A stretch of DNA of 64,000 nucleotides from Campanula takesimana (GCA_026119855.1 JAOWBW010000388.1:310001-374000), one strand, 5' to 3'; positions 11,001 through 23,165 are shown, counted from the first letter of the stretch. Numbers and translations are program-made. The notes: generated by a model from the sequence alone, not told the origin.

Positions 11001-13405
11001 TTTCGTTTACTTTTGAGCATCATTGTAGCACCACCTTCTGTTTTATCTATGACAGATACATCATTGAAGCTGTTTATCCAACTAGAATATAAAAAAAGAT
11101 GACATCATATAATCGAATTTGCATGTAGTTATGCCCGTGTTGCATAACATCACAATTTGAGTGTTTAAGTTCAAATCTGTAATCACGATTCCCCGTCCCA
11201 TAACAACTTGCACCATTTTTCACCGACACAGGAATTAAGGAGAGAGTATATTTATATTCAAAAGTATTGTGAGTGGGAAGTGTAGAGGATTTTTTTTTGT
11301 GGGGGGGGGGGGGGATTTCCACATATCCGCCTAGCCCATACTAGCAGTCCAAACATGGGAGAATAATCAACACATGAAATAATATGAAAGAACATAACAC
11401 CATGAATTTGTTAACCCGGTTCGTTCAAAACATGACTACATCTGGGGGCACCAAGGCAGGATATCACTATAATAATATATGAAGATCGTTACAACTTTGC
11501 ACATGCAATCACTAAGATCTAAACATGGCTACTCTCTAAGAAAAACATCTCTTACCTACTTCCTCCGTCCTAGCTCACTTGACACTTATTTCCATTTTGG
11601 TCCGTCCCAGCTCAATTGACACTTTCCAAAATAGCCTACTTTTTATAATTTTATATTTACTCTACCCTACCACTTATTCTCTCTCTTCATTTTCCACCAC
11701 TCAATTTATTCAACAAACACTACTATTTACCCAACTCATTCTCTCTCTTCATTTTCTACCACACATTTTCCTTATTTTATTCTTTTTTCTTAGTTCTTGC
11801 GCCCACCTCTTGGGTGTCAAGTGAGGTGGGACGGAGGGAGTATATATTATTATCTCTCCTCCCCCAAGAACACACACAACATGGTTATGGCCGGGTTGTA
11901 GGATCGCCCCCCATGGCTCTCCTAGGCACCCGACCCTCTCCTTGACACTATTTGTGGCTCTCCAATGTGTATCCTAGCTCTCTCCAACAAGCACACATGT
12001 TTATGGCCGTCACTTATGTTTATATAGGGTTTACATGAAAACCCTAAACCTATTCTAAGTCAAATTCCCATCTGAAATAGGAAACTGAATATTGCTGGCG
12101 TCGGACCCATGCGGCCGCATGCCCAACGCATACCCACCACATAGCTCTCACATGAGCATGTGGCCAGCCAGCCCGCCACATGGCCCCAGATTCAGCCTTC
12201 TTGATTTTGGTCTCCTTCTCCTCCTTTTCCTCCTCCTTGAGTACTTTGATTTCAACTCAAATTCCTCCTTGGTTTAGACTTTCACCCCAAACATCACTCC
12301 TTGTTGGTTTAGACTCCATAACCCAACAGGAAGGCGATTGTGAGTATGATGATTTGAGAGTGAGACCCACAATATAAGTGTGCGAGTATGACAAGTGGGT
12401 ATGTTAAATAAAAAAGAATAAAAGGTGGACATTTTAGGAAAGTTAAACTTACTAATGGGATATCCAAAAAGGAAATTGGTGCGAGTTGTTATGGGACGGA
12501 GAGAGTACTTCCCAATTAAGAAGAGCGCTATCCAAGAAGTAGAAGTAGAGCTGAAGTAAAATGTAAAGTACTTGCTGGATGCAACAATTAAGAAGAATAT
12601 GGGTATGGTTTGATCACTCATCTTGCATTGCCCGGAAAGGATCACGTAGCTGAGTACAAATAATTGTTATAACGGATGGGTTGAGAATAAGCGAGTGCAC
12701 GTAGAGCAACTGGTACATGTTTCTGATGTCAATTGATGATTATCAGAGGATTAGTAGTTGTGGGCTATGCTTGTCATGTTTTGCATCCTTAAAATGCTTA
12801 TAAACAATTCTAAATGAGTTCATATCCCAGCTTATATAATAGTAGTGCTCATTTAATCAAGGTTTTTATTGACAGTTTTGGCATTTTTTTTTGAAATGAC
12901 CCTAAAGTTGGTCTTGAATTTATAATTTTGATAAGTTCAATTGGCATAACAAAGAAATAGTAATGTGCACACTCTTACTGCAGCTTTTCCTTATTTTTCA
13001 TATGCACATGTAAGGTGCCACAACCCGGATATTAGTTGATATGGGACATTCAACACTTGATAAAACAGATGGCAGTTTTTCGCCAACAATTTTCATAAAG
13101 TAAGATTTTATTCATATCCTAGGATATGAAACCCAACATTCTTAATCCATGGCCCATTACAACCCCCACCCCGCAGTTTTGGTCTATGAGTCATTGTGAA
13201 CCATTAAACCCTATTAACTCTAAAATTGCAAAAGTTTATGATCACCATATACTCCCTCTGTCCCGCTTGAAATAGGATTTTGGTAAACTTGATTATACTT
13301 TGACCAAGTAATCTGAAGAAAAACTAATGATCCTAATAATTTTTTTTAATTGTATTACGATTAATAATACTCTCAATTACGATTTTTAGATTTATATTAG
13401 GATAA

Positions 13406-13437
<32 letters not shown>

Positions 13438-16400
13438 TTGGTCAAAGTATAATCAAGTTTACCAAAATCCTATTTCGATCGGGACTGATGGAGTATAGAA
13501 CAACAGTATCAACACGATTACGCAGTTCCTCCTGTATCAGCCTTGTTGCAACCGTGCTGTCTTCAACAAGCAAAACAAGGAAAAGAAATGTCATGTTATG
13601 GAGAGACCAATGAACCTCAGTTGTCCTTGAATCGCTAGTGAGAAACATTTTTGTTGTAGATTCCTTTTGATCTGATAGAACTTAAACAATCCTTTTGTGA
13701 TAAAATGCTTTGGAGTTTGTATTCATTCTCACTTTTATTCTGATCAACTTCCATGTTTAATAGCTCAATATGTTACCACCCAAATTATGGTGTGTTTAGC
13801 TATCATTTTGCTACTTTCTATCTAGCATATTCTTCCCCTATTTATCCTTGGGATAAGATCTTCCCATAACAAATTACTAGTTGCAGGTCTTTACGCACTT
13901 TGTGATGGGATTTCCTCCATACTGGGAGCAGTATGCAGAAGGCTTTTTCAGAAGAGGATCTTCTGCAGATGTTATTTCAAGAGGTAAGAGGATTTTGAAA
14001 AGTTACTATTTAGTTGAGTAGTTAGTAAAAATGCTTGCTAAGATTTGTCACGTACGATATAGTATTAAACTATTAATATGGTATATATCTTCAGAAGATG
14101 CAGGCAAGAAGAACTTAAGCAGAGGAAGTCCAGAAACTTCTAGTAAAACTTTTGGTGAATCAAGGCATATTGACAGTGAAAACTTGAATACAGGAGCGGA
14201 AGATTGTGTGGATATGATACCGGAAACTGGACAACATGGAACTCCTTTTAATGAATCCTCAGTTCAAGTTCTAAAACTTTTTTTATCCATATGAAAATAG
14301 ATTTCAAATTTCACAACCAAATGGCTTAAACCCTATTTTTTACTGAACAGGAGCAAATATTTACTACTGATTCTGGCCTCAATAGAAAAGATTCAAGAAA
14401 TTCAAAGAACTTGGTTGATGATGTAATTTTGGATGGCACATCAATTGAATCTGGACCCCCTGAAATTTCTAGTTTCAATAACAATTCTTCGTGTACTGTC
14501 AATAAACCTCTGCTTGTGGAACAAAATTGTACAGATACTGGATGGTCAGAAAACTCGGGCAATTCAAAGAGATCTGAAAATGATGTTTTGTCCTTCCAAA
14601 ATCCCGCGTCTGTTAGTTATGATAAGGGGAACTCACTTAATGTTGATGGTTCAGTTTTGCATAATTTTGCTACTGAAGTTACTGAAGCGGTATTATCAGA
14701 GCTTGAAAGAAATGTTGATGCTACGGTCGAGAATTATCAGACTTTTGTTGATGATTCAACGACGCAACAACAAGGATTATCAGAGTTAGAAAGAAATGTT
14801 ACTTCAACCAACATCAATGTGGATGCAAATGTCAGTAAAGAAAGCAATGAGAGAAACAATATGAATCTAAGAAACTGTCAGAAAGAAAGTGATTCTTCTG
14901 GTGGTGGTGCTACAATGCGTAAAAGTAGGTCTGTGGAAAATGATTGTTCTGGAAATCCAGAGAAAGAGAATCGAAAAGATAAATCATTAGACAAGACTGT
15001 TGACAGAATAGTGACTCGACAGTTTAGTAAATCTAAAAGAAAACAGGTTGACCAAACAGAAAATGTTAGTGCTGATCTTGCCAGTAAATCAAGACGTCGT
15101 AAAGGTAGTACCCCGAAGAAGGAAAAGAAAACTGGTAGGTCAACCTCTAAGCTTGGCGTTTCTGAAAGAGAAGTCCGCTCAAAAAATGGAGTCAAGGGGG
15201 CAGAAAAAGTTGTCAAAGACACAAGCGCTTCTGGTAAAAAGACCAAAAAGAAATTGACATATGTAAGTTGTTCCTTCAAATCTGTATTCCCTGTTAATTC
15301 ATCACTTTTTTTTTTCCTGCTATATCGTACTGATATCAAGTCTTGTATGTTTAGTGAGTCCCATCATTATGGAGTCGAATTCAATAATACTCCCTCCGTC
15401 CCAAAATGATCTTCCCATTTGTCATTTTTCATTGTCCCCAAAAGCTCTTCCCATATCTACAATTTAGGCTTAAAAGTGCATAAACAAAACATGAGTACTG
15501 AAGCAAGTGTTCATATCCTTAAAAAGTTTGAATAGTCAAATGAGAAGATCATTTTGGGACGGAGGGAGTATATGTTTTAAGTAGTTTCAGATTTATAGTC
15601 ATACATTTTCACACGTTATCCATGTGGGACCGGCCCTTCCCTGCACCCCATGCTTGTAGCACCAGGTTGCCATTTTTTTGCTATTGTATACCATCTAGGT
15701 AACACTACGGAGAAATTATATGCATGATTCGTGTCTTACTGTAATGTCAGATAAGTGATATCATTCAAGGTAAGACTTCAATATTACTTCCTTAGATCCA
15801 AAACAATTGCCGCATTTGACTTAGCACACAGTTCAAGAAAATCAATTTGATACTAAAACTAGTGGAAACTAATGGTTATAACGTGTGGCCCTGATAACTT
15901 GCTTACACAAGTCATTCTTATATTCTAAAGAGGGAAAATGATCACTTATTTTGAATCAGAGGGAGTATCTCTTTCCTAATTTTGATGAAACATTTGAAAT
16001 TCCCTTTCCTTGTTTTAATGGGGGCATCATTATGCAATTCTAAAAATTGATTGTATTGTACTGTCCTGAATCACTAAGCAGCGCCATCCTTATGACAATA
16101 GGTTAGCTTCCTCCATTTGGTCAAAAGATAAGTAGTGCAAATTTTGCGAATTTCTCTAATTTCAGAGATCTTTGTGCAATAATTAAAAACCTGCCCCAAT
16201 TTAAGTAAATTAAAACAATACACTGAAAGTTAATTCCCCTCCTTTTAATTACTCCTATATTATTCGTTAAGATGATCTCGCTCCCCTTCAAAAAAAAAAA
16301 AAAAAAAAAAAACCTTGCTCCACAGCTTGTTATTTGTCCGTCTTTCTTTCGCGACATGAAGGCATTTTGGTAAGTTCTCCAGGCTGAGAATTATGTGGTC

Positions 16401-19086
16401 CTTCTATTAGGAAAGTCCTGTCAAGGAAGGGGAAGAGGAGGAAGAATCTATTGTTCCTATTGAATCTCTGAGTTGCAAACGATCTAGATCAGGTAAGAAT
16501 GAATACAATCTAAACTGCTTGATAGACTAAACATTTCTTTTCTTTTACTTTTGCCTTTCTCTAGCATTTACTGTGTTTGACATTTGTACAGGAAGATTGC
16601 TTCTCCCTAGCTTAGAATTCTGGCGAAACCAAACCTTGGTCTATGATGCGGTTTGTACTATCTTTTAGGCTTAATCATCCTCAATGAAAACTATGTGATT
16701 GGCTTCATGTATTTTTGCTCATCCCCCTTATCTCCTTTTTTGCACTTTTAGTTAAACACATTTACTGGTTGGGGCTGTTGAAATTTCTTGTCAGACTTTG
16801 CCTCCATGGAACGGATTTTAGGTTGTCTTTGAAATGTTTATGAAAAGCTCAGGGAGTAAACTGATTTTAGTACATGAAATATAGGCCTCACATACAGAAA
16901 AGACGATGTTAATTGCTTTATTGATACTATATGTATTCTTTCTTGTATTCCTCTCCCTGCTCAACCTCTTGTTCTTTTAAGGTTTTTTTTCCCACTTCCA
17001 GTCCATATCATGTGAATTAGATGGATATTCCCGCAATTCTGAAGCAAGTTCATGGCAAATTTATGGTCATTGTCAACTTAACATATACTCCCTCTGTCCC
17101 ATAACAACTTGCACCAATTTCCTTTTTGGGTGTCACCAATTGGTAAGTCCCACTTTCCTAAAATGCTTTTTTTTCTTTTTTTTTTTTACCCACTTGTCAT
17201 ACTCACACACTTAAATTGTGAGCCCCACTCTTAAATCATCTTACTCACAGCCCCTTTACCACTCATAATACTTTTGAATATATATACTCTCTCTTTATTT
17301 CCCGTGTCGGAGAAAAATGGTGCAAGGTTCATTGGACGGGGGAGTATATATTTTCCCTGTCTGTGAATTAGATGGATATTCCTGCAATTCTGCTAAATGA
17401 GTCCATGATTAGAAATGAACTTCCTGTAATACCTTTAGTTTGTAGACTAAAATAATTTTTGTATAAATAGGTTTGATCTATTAAGGATATATTTGGGATC
17501 TCATCTACAAGCATAATCTCTGAAACATGACCTGGACTCTATGAGTGAGACAAATTGTTTCATGGATTTACATAGTCCATTCTTAAATATTTGTTAATAA
17601 GGATATAATTGGAAACTCTTAGAACTTGTAAGCTTTGTTTTTCAAAAAAGTCTGAAGTGGAAGATTCAGAAAATAAGGAGCAGAATCGTTTGGACGAGGC
17701 AAGGGGGTATCTAAGCTGGAAATAAATAAAAGACTACTTATTGGTCCCTCTTAAGTTCTTAATTACTCCCTTCGTCCCAAACTTTTGGTTATTTATTTCC
17801 GTTTTGGGCGTCCCATACTTTTGGTTACTTACCCAAAATGTTCAATTTTCTCTCTCCTCCCCACTCACAACAACTATCCACTATTTCATTTTCTCTCTCC
17901 TTCACACTCACAACACCTACTTTTTTCTTAATCTCCGCGCATTCAATTTTAGTAACCAAGAGTTTGATACGGAGGGAGTATATGACTTCATTTTTTTCCC
18001 CCAATCAGCAGAAATGCTCAGTATTTTCATAAAAGCATGTACTTGACTTTACTTTCAGGATGGTCGAATTGCTGGAATCAAGGAAGTCCCCTACACAGTG
18101 CAACCATCCAAAGGTTTGTTGTTTTTAGTGATTATGATGAATTATCTGCATATTGACATAGCTGATAAGACAACATCAAAGGTATCGATGTGATAAGATA
18201 ATGTAGTCTAATAAAGGATACTCGTATGTTCAGCCCTTGAAGATATATGATTCTTGCATACAAGAAATTGATTTGAAATAAGATTGATAAGATATAGAAG
18301 AACTATAGTCTATACGGTAGCTTGAATTGCTTTCATTTCATCAAATACTTTTTTATTATTGGGACTCACTTGTCATACTCACAACAACTATCCACCTACT
18401 ATTCCCTTCCCCACTTTCCATCTCATACCCACTCTCACAACCTACTTCTTAAACATTTTTTCTTAATTCCTTTTCCCAAAAGCGAATACTTTGTTAAGGG
18501 GCAGAGTCGACATTCTTCACCTTCAACCTAACATTGCAAAGACTCTAAACATACATTAAAGATCTTTTGATCTACTCCCTCCGTCCCGGAAAGATAGTCC
18601 CACTCTCCCACTTACCATTTTTGTTTGTCCCATAAAGATAGTCCCATTTTCATAATTGAGGGGGCTAATTTCATTGAACTTTCATAATTTCCCTGGTCAT
18701 AACAAAGGATGGGAAGTGAGAAAGAGAGGGTGAGGGGAGGATGAAAGATTAAGGAAGAATAGAAGATGATAGTGATGGAAACAACATTGTGTTAATATGT
18801 TTGAATAGTCAAAGGGGACTAACATTTATGAGACGGGGGGAGTATCAGTAAATTTACATTTTTTTGTCAATTTGGACTAACATTTATGAGACGGGGGGAG
18901 TATCAGTAAATTTACATTTTTTTGTCAATTTACTAAAATTTTATTCTAGTGATTGCTGGTATGCATGGTAAAAATTTACATTATTTTGTTTCAATTTGCT
19001 ACCAAATTGTAAAAATGTGACTGCTGGCATGCTTGGCAGGGAGTAAATCTGAACCTCCAAAGAAGAAGTCAAAGCGATTGATATGA
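7115..19086 (+). CDS. KNL2: KINETOCHORE NULL2, SANTA domain and CENPC-k motif protein
   Basis: A nuclear protein that helps load the centromeric histone CENH3. Ten exons, all with GT-AG borders and matching phase: 7115-7222, 7306-7391, 10839-10983, 13887-13983, 14095-14267, 14351-15262, 16411-16492, 16592-16650, 18059-18113 and 19040-19086. They total 1764 nt, or 587 aa, close to the Arabidopsis protein. Exons 2-4 give the SANTA domain (about residues 38-130: DWWLIKV, GVAGFASRE, RLFSSAPITK, TLETMDGICVIL, ENGFSSE, HFVMGFPPYWE). Exon 6 is long, Ser/Asn/Lys-rich and probably disordered, with LSELERNV twice. Exons 7-9 give the CENPC-k motif (KRSRSGRLLLPSLEFWRNQ, about 529-565), the centromere-targeting part. 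The tail KKKSKR looks like a nuclear localisation signal. The start follows an E2F-like site. The introns are swollen by MITEs but the coding frame is intact. The 3'UTR probably continues through an intron to about 20030. Confidence 0.93.
7578..7798. mobile_element. Stowaway-type MITE in KNL2 intron 2
   Basis: CTCACTCCGTCCCATACTTATTG at the left and its inverted form ending GACGGAGGGAG at the right; TA on both sides (7576-7577 and 7799-7800). A related truncated copy lies at about 47540-47750. Confidence 0.8.
8401..10457. mobile_element. Non-autonomous DNA element, 8-bp target duplication (copy 1)
   Basis: The left end AGGGATTTTTACCAATAAGTCC and right end GGACTTATTGGTCAAAGCCTC form imperfect inverted repeats of about 22 bases. 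TTATACCT is present at 8393-8400 and again at 10458-10465. It is homologous to 26782-28420: both share the termini, a (C)AACTGTGAAATCACAC-rich region (here about 9718-9960), and a GA-rich tract near the right end. In between lies a C-rich Pro/Ser-coding stretch (8590-8790) and a gene-like piece with possible splice sites (GTGCAG near 9200, GAG|GTAATT near 9272). No transposase is recognisable. The 8-bp duplication would suit the hAT group. Confidence 0.72.
11300..12335 (+). mobile_element. Copia-type LTR fragment (solo) inside a MITE
   Basis: It is homologous, in the opposite orientation, to the LTR at 45870-46846. Shared stretches include CTAGCCCATACTAG, ATGACTACAT, CAACTTTGCACATGCAATC, GTTTATATAGGGTTTACATGAAA and the GCATGTGGCC block. 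No pol follows it. It carries its own MITE at 11559-11840. Confidence 0.6.
11559..11840. mobile_element. Stowaway-type MITE nested in the LTR
   Basis: CTTCCTCCGTCCTAGCTCACTTG at the left and CAAGTGAGGTGGGACGGAGGGAG at the right, TA at 11557-11558 and 11841-11842. This is the third level of nesting (MITE in LTR in MITE) within KNL2 intron 3. Confidence 0.8.
13252..13493. mobile_element. MITE with long inverted arms in KNL2 intron 3
   Basis: CTCCCTCTGTCCCGCTTGAAATAGG at the left and its near-complete inverted copy at the right; arms of roughly 65 bases (GATTATACTTTGACCAAGTAA and its inverse) around an AT-rich centre with a long T run. TA at 13250-13251 and 13494-13495. Confidence 0.82.
15390..15568. 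mobile_element. Stowaway-type MITE in KNL2 intron 6
   Basis: CTCCCTCCGTCCCAAAATGATC at the left and GATCATTTTGGGACGGAGGGAG at the right, TA at 15388-15389 and 15569-15570. A weaker MITE-like remnant follows at about 15787-15966. Confidence 0.85.
17088..17344. mobile_element. Stowaway-type MITE in KNL2 intron 8
   Basis: CTCCCTCTGTCCCATAACAACTTGCACC at the left and GGTGCAAGGTTCATTGGACGGGGGAG at the right, with TA flanks at 17086-17087 and 17345-17346. Confidence 0.8.
17766..17978. mobile_element. Stowaway-type MITE in KNL2 intron 8
   Basis: CTCCCTTCGTCCCAAACTTTTGG at the left and ACCAAGAGTTTGATACGGAGGGAG at the right, with TA at 17764-17765 and 17979-17980. Confidence 0.82.
18575..18899. mobile_element. 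Stowaway-type MITE with a duplicated right end
   Basis: The left end CTCCCTCCGTCCCGGAAAGATAG starts at 18575 and the right end GAGACGGGGGGAG at 18842. About 60 bases covering this end plus 3' flank (GGACTAACATTTATGAGACG through CAGTAAATTTAC) are then repeated directly up to about 18930. Confidence 0.78.
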
Positions 19087-19250
19087 ATGCGAGTCTGCGA
19101 AGGCAGAGCTAATGTAAAGGTGAGTTTGCCATCCTATTCTGCGATCTTGAATTAATAAATCCTAATTTACAAAAATCCTTGAACGACATCCATTTATTAA
19201 AATCAGAAACATCTAAAGTACTCCTTACAATCATAGAATGTTCTGGAATA

Positions 19251-19511
19251 CTCCATCTGTCCCATTTTATGCTTCAAAAAAATAAAATAAAAAAGGACAG
19301 AAGGATTAAGGAGAGGAATTTTATTATAAATATGAAAGTGAGTAAGAGAGACTAGGGAATAGTTAATTAGTCAGTGGGTAGTTGTTATGAGTATGATATG
19401 TGGGGTCCATCATATTAAAAAGTATTAGAAACTTTCCTTTTTGGGTTTTTGAAGCTTAAAATGAGACACTCTTTTAGGAATTTTTTGAAGTTTAAAATGG
19501 GACGGAGGGAG
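19251..19511. mobile_element. Stowaway-type MITE in the KNL2 3' region
   Basis: CTCCATCTGTCCCATTTTATGC at the left and AAAATGGGACGGAGGGAG at the right, TA at 19249-19250 and 19512-19513. It lies in what appears to be a 3'UTR intron (donor near 19120, acceptor TTTTGACAG near 19569). Confidence 0.82.
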
Positions 19512-20079
19512 TATCTTTTTCACTGTTTTCTTAAACTAGTAGCAAGTCTTAAGGTTCTCCTTTTGACAGGCTGATCTTGTGGAAACGTGCGCTTCTTTCC
19601 TTATGAAACGAGAAGAAATTATGCGTTTTAAGCGGATTTGCTACGTTCGAGTTTCTTATGTGGGTGGGTTGAATCAAGATCCAGACAACATCTTTGTATA
19701 TATTCGGATATTTTTATCATGTTTTGCTTTCGTTCACATCATCTCTTCAGAATACTCTTTCTGTAACTGTGTATTATGGATTGTTGAATGGGCAAGTAGT
19801 TATTTTTCTCTTCTTTTCGTTTGGTTTTTGCAGTTTACCAGAAGTTTTTCTATTCTGCACATACCTCAAAGAGTTTGTTTATTTCAATTTACAATCAAAA
19901 GAGCAGATATTTATCCACTTTTCCGAATTTTAGCTACCGGCTTATTTTGTTCGAGAATACTACTGAAAGAAGATGATCAGCTTCTTCGTAGGTACTTTAA
20001 CGAAAGACTTATGAAAATTTAATTATATTGAAAGGTCCCGGTTTTTATCAAAACACTCTTAAGGCTAAAAAAATAGAGA

Positions 20080-21360
20080 AATATGCGCAGCGGAATAGAT
20101 ATTTTCTTAAGCCTTATAGTTGTTGTCTAACATATATATTCCTATTTTATTTGTTAATTTTATCTTGTCTATGTGATCAAGCAATAATATATTAAAGCAA
20201 GAAATATAAATGAAATTGAAAATTAAAGTGCAAGACAAGAAATAAAAAGAGACAAGAGGCGAGAATTTTTAAAGTGGTTCAGAGGAATGTCCCTTCTCTT
20301 ACATCCACCCCCACTGTAGTCAACAGTGAGATCAATCCACTATAATCTACTTACTTAATAAGCTTACAATGAATGATAAATGCAAGTTCATCGAACCCCC
20401 TCTTCTTAATTGTCACTACAATTAAGGAAGCCTTTTGACTAAGGGTGTAAAAAGAAAAGAAAAATTACAAGAGTTAAAAAGAAAAACGATTAAGCTTGGT
20501 TGATAGCTTAGGCTTGAGGTGGGTTGTAACTGGATGCACGAAGGGCACAAAATTTGCAGGGGTATTATGCAAATGCTCAAATCTGCAGAACAATATGCAG
20601 AGAGATTACAGGGGAGAGAAAAGTATGGGTGTTGGTGTGGTTCTTCCTCGTATTGACACTTGAGTTGTCGGATGGAAGCAATGCTTTGGCTCGGTGTTCC
20701 CCCTTAATGTGTGCAAGGTTGGCTGGGTTAATTGTCAAAGGGTATGGGGGAGATAGCTGTTGAGGGAAGGATGGATAGCTGCTAGAGGAGGATAGCTGTT
20801 GGGGTTAAAGGGTTGTTTTTTGGACTTTAAACCTTAGTGTGATGCACACACACTAGTACTGGATAGCTGTCCAGAAGGATAAAGAGATAAAAATGATGAG
20901 GTTAGCTGTTGAAGCATAACATAGTGTGTGAAACATAGTGTGTGCAATTGGGTTATTGCACACACTAAAGTTACTGAGATGAAGGGTTTTGGTGTGGGAG
21001 AACACACTGGTAAATGGGGTGTTTGGGTTCAATTTATAGGGTAAAGGAAGTATCCGTTGGGGGAGGTTAATGACTTGGTCTTCAATTGGTCTTCATTTTC
21101 TTTCATCCATGTGCAAAAAGTCTTGGCATTTATGTTGCTGCAAATAATGTCTCCAACGTTCACATTGCACATTGCCTAAGAGTTGAATCATGTAAAGAAT
21201 GATTCTTTATGGTTTTTACACTTTGCACCCTTATTCATAATTGCTCCATTTTGATATTCTGCGTACATCTCTTCATCATGAGCTCTAATGCAAAATCCGA
21301 TTGCATATTCTTGTAGCTCATTGCATTACCTTTCTATTGAGTCTAATATTGAATATTTTA
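20080..21360. mobile_element. LTR-like region, copia type
   Basis: The block at 20272-20345 (GTGGTTCAGAGGAATGTCCC, CATCCACCCCCACTGTAGTC, AGATCAATCCACTATAATC) matches in kind the block at 63609-63682 (GTGGTTCAGAGTAATGCAAC, TCCACGCTTCACTGTCC). Such a block is a recurrent part of plant copia LTRs. No gag or pol is attached. Ends are approximate and no coding frame is seen. Confidence 0.4.
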
Positions 21361-21572
21361 CAGCAATGATAAGTAGTGAAAATCATTGTTGAAATGCATG
21401 GGAAAGTTGAAGGTGGTTTTGAGTAACTTTTGTAACTTCTCTCTCTCTTGACAATTTAGACCACTTAACTTTAACCCGTTAGTTAAATGATCGATCTTCA
21501 TCAAAACAATAAGTTAGGACCTAACATATATTCATGAAAACTTAATTATCTTCATGAAATTTAATTAGGGTT

Positions 21573-21631
21573 AGGGGGAGAGAGGGAGAGAGAGAGGGAG
21601 AGAGAGAGGGAGAGGGAGAGAGAGAGAGAGA

Positions 21632-21676
<45 letters not shown>
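21573..21676. repeat. GA microsatellite
   Basis: A run of GAGAGAGG/GAGA units about 100 bases long, at the upstream edge of the duplicated segment 21677-22850. Confidence 0.9.
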
Positions 21677-21681
<5 letters not shown>

Positions 21682-21954
21682 TTATTTTGTGGGTGAAAAA
21701 CAAATGACTTACCTTGCTACTTCGTTTAGTTGGTGTCACATTCATGGCAGTTCATCACAACAAAAAAATGAAGTCAATCTAACATTTCTTTAAGAAATAT
21801 GCCTATCAAACCACTTTCTAATTGTTTAGCCTGTTTAGGTAGTAATTATCACGAAACTTCCTAGTTAATTTCTTATATAATGGAGAATAGGACATTTGCT
21901 ACTGAGTTTCCAAGATTCAAAATCCCTCCTCATATAGCTAAAGCAAAACTGCTA

Positions 21955-22218
21955 CTCCAAGTATATGTCCACCTTTCCTGTTTAGTCCGTCCCAGAGTAT
22001 ATGTTCACTTTTAAAAATGGCAGACTTTTTACTATTCCTCCCACTCATTCTCTCTCATACTTTACTTTTATACTCACAACACCAATCAACTTACTATTCC
22101 CTCCAACTCATTCTCTCTCCTACTTTACTGTTTATACTCACAATACTTGCATCACATCTACCATTTCTTAACCTCCATGTAAATGAGAGGGTGGACATAT
22201 AATGTGGGACGGAGGGAG
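21955..22218. mobile_element. Stowaway-type MITE
   Basis: CTCCAAGTATATGTCCACC and an internal GTCCGTCCCAGAGTATATG at the left; TGGACATATAATGTGGGACG then GAGGGAG at the right; TA on both sides. The paralogous segment lacks it at the matching point near 24270, which confirms a later insertion. Confidence 0.8.
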
Positions 22219-22282
22219 TACTTAATTAAGATCAGAGCAACAATATCCATACAAGGCCTAATTCAAGGATACAAAGAAAACA

Positions 22283-22843
22283 ATGAAGAATATGTATAGG
22301 AGAAGTTTTGTATGCTTATTTATGCACTTGATCAGGGTTACAAGTTGCAGCGGCAGCGAGTTTGGGAATAAGGCAGGAGTGGTTCTTGACATAAATTCTA
22401 CAGATCCTCTTGGCTTTGAAATTCCCCAAACGATAGGATTAGCATATTCTGGTGGTGTCCATATCAGAAATGAACAATTACAACCAAATCATGTTCTATA
22501 TGAACTTGATGTTGATCGTCTACACTATTTTAGTATGACAACTTTCAATCCACGTGCTAGAGAGTTTCAGGCTCTTGATGATAGTGTTGGTGGTGGTTAT
22601 AACGACAGTTATAGGGAAGAAATGGAAGCGGATGGAGGGAGCAGCGGTCATAATGAAGCTGCTAGGGAAGAGGTGGACACATATGGAGGGAGAGTAGGTA
22701 ACATAGGCGCTGGTAGACCCGAAGAGATGAACACTCATGGTTTGAGCAGAGGCAGCGCCATGCAAGTTAGTGATAAGGGAGAATGTCGGAGTCTGGGATG
22801 TTGGTGGACCAAAGTTTGCCGTTTGTTGAAATATATGAGATGA
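22283..22843 (+). CDS. Unrecognised 186-aa protein, open copy of a duplicated gene
   Basis: I do not recognise this family. The frame opens at an ATG with a short hydrophobic start (SFVCLFMHLIRVTSC) that could be a weak signal peptide. It then has EFGNKAGVVLDINSTDPLGF, EQLQPNHVLYELDVDRLHYF and TTFNPRAREFQALDDSVGG, followed by an acidic, Gly-rich tail with repeated REE(M/V)(E/D) and YGG words. A second, broken copy lies 2 kb downstream (24332-24708). Conserved residues shared by both are LQP.HVLY..DVDRLHYFS.TTFNP, which argues for a once-real protein. It may be one exon of a larger gene or a truncated product. Copia debris lies immediately downstream. Confidence 0.45.
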   Translation: MKNMYRRSFVCLFMHLIRVTSCSGSEFGNKAGVVLDINSTDPLGFEIPQTIGLAYSGGVHIRNEQLQPNHVLYELDVDRLHYFSMTTFNPRAREFQALDDSVGGGYNDSYREEMEADGGSSGHNEAAREEVDTYGGRVGNIGAGRPEEMNTHGLSRGSAMQVSDKGECRSLGCWWTKVCRLLKYMR

Positions 22844-22899
22844 TTCTTAACTATTGCAGGGACGCGTTGAAGATAAAAGTGAATTTCATCTAGAGGCAT

Positions 22900-23165
22900 C
22901 AATAGTTCTTGTAGCTCAGTTTTTTTTTTTTTTTTTCATAGTTATCTCTATTTCATGCATTAGTAGTTCAAGCCTCAACATTTACTTAGGGAGATGAACT
23001 AATGTATAAGAAGTCCTATAAATAGCTTTGTACTTATTAGTTTGTAGTAGGCCAAAAAAAGAGTACAAATCAATAGAAAATGTTTTCTTCAGAACACCTC
23101 TTTCTCCTATCTGAACTCTAACCTCCTCATAAGTCCATTATTTGATTCCAACAAATTGGCATCAG
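22900..23165 (+). mobile_element. LTR end and primer-binding region of a copia remnant
   Basis: A TATA-like CTATAAATAGC at about 23016, then an A-rich leader and AAATTGGCATCAGAGGTG at 23153-23170, a degraded form of the tRNA-Met primer-binding site usual in copia elements. The gag-like sequence follows directly. Confidence 0.5.

Larger units (their letters stand above)
11187..12505. mobile_element. Stowaway-type MITE split by a later insertion
   Basis: 11187-11290 (CCCCGTCCCATAACAACTTGC onward) and 12340-12505 (ending GTTGTTATGGGACGGAGAGAG) are the two halves of one MITE of the family seen whole at 17088-17344. They align to the two sides of that copy, with about 1 kb of LTR-derived DNA between them. 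Confidence 0.7.

Noticed and set aside
19579..20022. 147-codon open frame after KNL2
   Set aside because: No family resemblance, hydrophobic T-rich composition and position after a 3'UTR-type splice acceptor; best read as 3'UTR.
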